DNA of 9,395 bases, from NCBI GenBank assembly GCA_026398545.1, contig JAPLSR010000281.1, positions 1 to 9,395 on the forward strand. The letters run 5' to 3'. Below, piece by piece: positions 7,190-9,395 of the stretch. Under the pieces are notes generated by a model. It saw only the letters and a program-made list of their open reading frames with translations. It did not search any database and was not told the DNA's origin. The stretch comes from Candidatus Sumerlaeota bacterium (GTDB lineage: Bacteria; Sumerlaeota; Sumerlaeia; MWCT01). Position 1 is the first letter of the stretch. Every line of letters begins with the position of its first letter. A program made the position numbers and the translations under genes.

Positions 7190-8149
7190 TTATTCCCGTT
7201 CCGGAGGTGTTTCCACAGGAGGTGCTGACCTCCGGCTCTCCGTATCGGAGAAGTCATCAATATTTATTTTTTTTCCCGTATCGGGTTTAGAATAAATCTC
7301 AGGTGCGGGAGACCGGGGTGTCTTGCGCATGAGAACCCCTTCCTGAGGTCTGCCCGAAGGATAAAATGGCGCACCCGGCTTGATAAAACCTCTCATACCA
7401 TCGAGAGAGATTTCAACATCCACCTCGCATGTCCCGTCTTCAAGATGTCGGGTCTCCACCCTTCTTGCCCCACGAAGAAAGGACTCAAATCTGGACCTGA
7501 TTTCATCATTCTCCGTTATAAAATTGCGGACGGTGGTGTTTGCAGTGATATGAACCCCCTTGATATTCTCACCCAGATTGCGCAGGGCGTCATGATGGGC
7601 GGCACGCTCAGCCATGAGCTTGCCCTGGGGAGTATCCTTCAGGTCATCGGGGGCAACACCGGAACCCGACGCCTTGATAGTCAGGTGATACCACGACTCC
7701 TCCGGCGGAGGCACATCATTCACCGGAACTGACTCCGCAATAGGATTGGGAACACCATGCCCCTCAGCGGAGATGACATCACTATAATATGCGAACTGTC
7801 TCCGAAGTACTCGCTGGAGTAAAACCACAGGGATTTCCATGCGGACTGTGCATGTCCCATCGGGTTCCCAGCGTGTGACAACAATGCGCGCCCCACGCAG
7901 GACAGCATCAACATTGGACCTGATTTCATCATTCTCCGTAACAAAGTTGCGGACGGTGGTTCTTGAGTCGATGCGCACGCCATAGATGGTCTCTGCAAGG
8001 TTGCGCTGGGCATCCTTGATGGCTGCCTGTTTTGCCATAAGGCGCGCCTGCTGGGGAGAACTCACCACCGTTGTTTGTGCGCTCACAAGGCTGAGGCAGG
8101 CGAGAAAGACCACCACCCCCACAAGATATGTCAAAAAACGATGCGCCAT
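7190..8149 (-). CDS. Exported protein with two LPP20-like modules
   Basis: A 319-residue protein starting at ATG 8149, 8 bp after a strong AAGGAGG; the frame could be extended to 8194 but this would bury the signal peptide. Residues 1-24 form a Sec signal peptide with probable cleavage after V-S-A24. F-L-A-C18 is a weaker lipobox alternative. Two homologous modules follow, about 31-107 and 173-249. Each has an Ala-rich helix (A-R-L-M-A-K-Q-A-A-I-K-D-A-Q-R in the first), G-V, T-T-V-R-N-F-[VI]-T-E-N-D-E-I-R-S, R-G-A-R and D-G-T-C. This layout resembles the LPP20 lipoprotein family, whose members lie at the outer membrane or associate with flagella; function here is unknown. A Pro-rich linker separates the modules, and residues about 250-319 form a Pro/Ser/charged tail that looks disordered. 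Lies 31 bp downstream of the lipoprotein gene with the same module: one operon. Convergent with hldE. Confidence 0.88.
   Translation of the reverse strand: MAHRFLTYLVGVVVFLACLSLVSAQTTVVSSPQQARLMAKQAAIKDAQRNLAETIYGVRIDSRTTVRNFVTENDEIRSNVDAVLRGARIVVTRWEPDGTCTVRMEIPVVLLQRVLRRQFAYYSDVISAEGHGVPNPIAESVPVNDVPPPEESWYHLTIKASGSGVAPDDLKDTPQGKLMAERAAHHDALRNLGENIKGVHITANTTVRNFITENDEIRSRFESFLRGARRVETRHLEDGTCEVDVEISLDGMRGFIKPGAPFYPSGRPQEGVLMRKTPRSPAPEIYSKPDTGKKINIDDFSDTESRRSAPPVETPPERE
7492..7537 (-). repeat. Direct repeat copy A (second LPP20-like module)
   Basis: Matches 7915-7960 at 43 of 46 positions by hand alignment, including an identical 25-bp start and identical 14-bp end. It encodes the T-V-R-N-F-[VI]-T-E-N-D-E-I-R-S core of module 2. 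DNA identity here is far above that of the rest of the modules. Confidence 0.85.
7915..7960 (-). repeat. Direct repeat copy B (first LPP20-like module)
   Basis: Partner of 7492-7537, offset by 423 bp, encoding the same core in module 1. The near-identity at DNA level suggests a recent internal duplication or gene conversion. Confidence 0.85.
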
Positions 8150-8157
8150 TGTTAATC

Positions 8158-8164
8158 CCTCCTT
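8158..8164 (-). promoter_or_regulatory. Ribosome binding site (AAGGAGG) of the two-module protein
   Basis: On the minus strand AAGGAGG stands 8 bp before ATG 8149. This fixes the start at 8149 rather than at 8194, which lies upstream of the site and inside the preceding lipoprotein gene. Confidence 0.85.
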
Positions 8165-8180
8165 CCCGCATAATCCATCA

Positions 8181-8591
8181 TTATCGCACCACATTGCGTA
8201 TCTGATTCAAATCGATTCTCATATCCACCTCACAGGTGCCGTCATTGTTATAGCGTGTATCCAGGACTGGCGACATTCGGATAATGCCATCCACCCGGGA
8301 GCGGATATAATCATTCTGGGTCATGAAATTTTCAACGGTGGTATGGGAATTAATCGCCACACCCTTTGCCGTTTCAAGGATCTGACGCTGGGCGTCTCTG
8401 AGAGCCGCCTGTTTTGCCATAAGACGTGCCTGCGCAGGATTCATGCCTTCGGAAGCCACTCCGGTACCTGTTACATTATACCAATCAGGAGCCACATTAT
8501 CAGGAGCCACATTATATGCACACCCGGAGAAAAACATCAAAGAGGCAAGACAAATACCTAACCCTAAGATTTTCAACATTTTAGACTTCAT
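8181..8591 (-). CDS. LPP20-like lipoprotein (one module)
   Basis: A 136-residue protein from ATG 8591. Residues 1-23 form a lipoprotein signal peptide (basic start, hydrophobic core, F-S-G before Cys24); Phe at -3 is a relaxed lipobox. A short linker with a repeated N-V-A-P-D follows. The rest is a single module: A-R-L-M-A-K-Q-A-A-L-R-D-A-Q-R, K-G-V, T-T-V-E-N-F-M-T-Q-N-D-Y-I-R-S and D-G-T-C-E-V-D. It clearly resembles the two modules of the gene 31 bp downstream. Expected place: lipid-anchored in the periplasm, probably at the outer membrane. Start choice: AGGGAGGG at 8603-8610 lies 11 bp before ATG 8591 but only 2 bp before ATG 8600. ATG 8630 and 8624 lie upstream of that site and would put extra charged residues before the signal. 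Resembles the LPP20 family; role unknown. Confidence 0.87.
   Translation of the reverse strand: MKSKMLKILGLGICLASLMFFSGCAYNVAPDNVAPDWYNVTGTGVASEGMNPAQARLMAKQAALRDAQRQILETAKGVAINSHTTVENFMTQNDYIRSRVDGIIRMSPVLDTRYNNDGTCEVDMRIDLNQIRNVVR
8486..8515 (-). repeat. 15-bp perfect tandem repeat inside the lipoprotein gene
   Basis: The 15-base unit CAGGAGCCACATTAT (+ strand) occurs twice without a gap. It is in frame and encodes N-V-A-P-D twice in the linker directly after the lipidated cysteine, so a gain or loss of one unit changes linker length by five residues without a frameshift. Confidence 0.9.
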
Positions 8592-8602
8592 TTTCTGCAT
8601 TT

Positions 8603-8610
8603 CCCTCCCT
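8603..8610 (-). promoter_or_regulatory. Ribosome binding site (AGGGAGGG) of the LPP20-like lipoprotein
   Basis: On the minus strand this purine-rich block lies 11 bp before ATG 8591, which it supports as the start, and 2 bp before ATG 8600, which is too close. Confidence 0.65.
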
Positions 8611-8649
8611 TTATTTTGAAACATTGTCATTTAAAGTAATCTGCCAGAA

Positions 8650-8835
8650 TTATGCCATGTGCAAGATTAATTTTATCAATGATTTACATATGTTCTCTAC
8701 ACTTCTGGGGGCTTCTTGTTCACCATTCGGACATCCAGTTTGTCCCAATCTCGGACAGTCGGATAAAATTTGCATAATATTGCCAAAACCGACCTTCCTG
8801 AGATTGTCATCCCATTCACCAAACCCGGATGTCAT
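8650..8835 (-). CDS. Possible small Cys-containing protein (61 aa), uncertain
   Basis: An open frame from ATG 8835 to TAA 8650-8652, with AAGG about 7 bp before the start. It lies in the same direction as, and 58 bp before, the lipoprotein gene, so it could be the first gene of that operon. The protein has no signal peptide. It has cysteines at 28, 35 and 50, within C-P-R-L-G-Q-T-G-C-P-N-G-E-Q-E-A-P. I recognise no family. The two C-P segments correspond to a repeated TGTCCGA in the DNA, so this may be a non-coding repeat or remnant rather than a gene. Confidence 0.3.
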   Translation of the reverse strand: MTSGFGEWDDNLRKVGFGNIMQILSDCPRLGQTGCPNGEQEAPRSVENICKSLIKLILHMA

Positions 8836-8875
8836 ATAAATAATCCTTGATTTATAGTGAGTGTTGCAATTATTA

Positions 8876-8881
8876 TATAAT
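8876..8881 (+). promoter_or_regulatory. Candidate -10 element for the CHAD-domain gene
   Basis: A perfect TATAAT, 31 bp before ATG 8913, in AT-rich DNA. No good -35 lies at 16-18 bp: TTGCAA at 8864 is too near and TTGATT at 8847 too far. The call rests on the hexamer and position alone. Confidence 0.3.
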
Positions 8882-8912
8882 GTGAAAATTGTGAAATTGT
8901 GAGTGATGAAAA

Positions 8913-9395
8913 ATGGATGGCAATCTTCAACATGAAGAAAAGCAGCTTACGGAACTTCTTCTGCCCCTTTTGAAGAAATACAGGGAGAAATTTCTCCAGA
9001 CTGCCACAAAAATAAAGGATGAGACTGCATCTGACACCGTTCATGACCTGCGTGTGTCCATCCGGCGGCTCCGTGCCCTGATTACACTTTTTAACGACAT
9101 CTTCCCCAAGCTCAAGCCAAAGGCTTTTAACCGCGCCTTGCGAAGGCTTTTAAGACCTTACGGAAGTCTGCGTGACCAGTATATCCAGATGAATATATTG
9201 AAGGCAAGTATCTCTCAGGATGAACAGTTCCTGAACCCTTATCTCGACCGGTTGAACAAAAAGGTCGCAAAACTGGAGATTATCCTGAAAAAGCGGATTA
9301 AAACCATAGACCTGTCGGGGGTGGAAGACCTCCTGGGGAGATTAATCAATCTGAATAAAATCCAGATACCTAAGAATAAAAGACCTCGCGGGGCG
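8913..9395 (+). CDS. CHAD-domain protein (3' end outside window)
   Basis: The frame runs open from ATG 8913 to the right edge, 161 residues, with no stop. The hallmark is V-H44-D-L-R-V-S-I-R-R-L-R (residues 43-54), the conserved histidine/arginine helix of CHAD (conserved histidine alpha-helical) domains. It is followed by R-R-L-L-R-P-Y-G-S-L-R-D, matching the second conserved R-D segment. CHAD proteins are helical, strongly basic and bind polyphosphate; many also carry a CYTH domain. No CYTH domain precedes CHAD here; one could follow beyond the edge. The visible part is rich in Lys and Arg, as expected for an anionic-polymer binder, and has no signal peptide, so it is likely cytosolic. Only a weak GAGTG (8901-8905) precedes the start. 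It is divergent from the lipoprotein operon, so probably separately promoted. Confidence 0.88.
   Translation, partial: MDGNLQHEEKQLTELLLPLLKKYREKFLQTATKIKDETASDTVHDLRVSIRRLRALITLFNDIFPKLKPKAFNRALRRLLRPYGSLRDQYIQMNILKASISQDEQFLNPYLDRLNKKVAKLEIILKKRIKTIDLSGVEDLLGRLINLNKIQIPKNKRPRGA

Larger units (their letters stand above)
8592..8912. other. Intergenic region between divergent lipoprotein and CHAD genes
   Basis: 321 bp with no certain gene. It holds the lipoprotein ribosome site, the doubtful 61-codon minus-strand frame and, at the right end, AT-rich DNA with TATAAT at 8876-8881. That hexamer is a good -10 for the CHAD gene, but the -35 at normal distance is poor (TATAGT 8853-8858). After it comes a short run of TGTGAAAT-like units (8881-8904). 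CAATCTC near 8734 and GAGATTG near 8800 form a widely spaced inverted repeat of unknown meaning. Confidence 0.4.

Noticed and set aside
8150..8194. N-terminal extension of the two-module protein to ATG 8194
   Set aside because: It would bury the signal peptide behind 15 residues and place the start upstream of the strong AAGGAGG site and inside the lipoprotein gene.
7986..8561. 191-codon plus-strand frame opposite the LPP20-like genes
   Set aside because: It is antisense to two well-supported genes with ribosome sites and signal peptides, and its translation looks like no protein family.
8864..8881. TTGCAA plus TATAAT as a full sigma-70 promoter
   Set aside because: Only 6 bp separate the two hexamers, far below the usual 16-18.

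Overview
The window suggests an uncultured Gram-negative (diderm) bacterium. It has an HldE enzyme, which makes the ADP-heptose precursor of the lipopolysaccharide inner core, a lipoprotein signal peptide, other Sec-exported proteins, and clear AGGAGG-type ribosome binding sites. I cannot assign a phylum from sequence alone. There are no tRNA or rRNA genes, CRISPR arrays or transposases.

Region 1 (2-2553, + strand) holds two probably exported proteins of unknown function. The first enters from outside the window. The second has a signal peptide and a blade-like SPDG/SPDS repeat of about 46 residues, which indicates a beta-propeller. Base composition falls sharply inside the first gene, from roughly 55-60% GC before about position 600 to roughly 22-35% after. 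It stays low until the gap at 2554-2702, which contains a plausible terminator.

Region 2 (2703-7128, + strand) is a run of four metabolic genes at roughly 50-55% GC. They encode a DegT/DnrJ/EryC1/StrS-family sugar aminotransferase homologue, RibD (riboflavin), Udk (uridine kinase) and HldE (heptose kinase/adenylyltransferase). udk and hldE overlap by 35 bp, and the true hldE start lies inside udk. The DegT-like protein has serine where the family carries its PLP-binding lysine, the clearest biochemical oddity in the window.

Region 3 (7190-8591, - strand, convergent with hldE) is a two-gene operon: a lipoprotein with one LPP20-like module and an exported protein with two. The three modules share a core around T-V-x-N-F-x-T-x-N-D-x-I-R-S. 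A possible 61-residue Cys-containing small ORF lies just upstream on the same strand. Region 4 (8913 to the right edge, + strand) is the N-terminal part of a CHAD-domain protein that runs out of the window.

Functionally the window combines nucleotide, flavin and surface-sugar metabolism with cell-envelope proteins. I found no self-evident new defence or mobile system. The best leads are the lysine-less DegT homologue, the triplicated LPP20-like module and the composition break inside the first gene.
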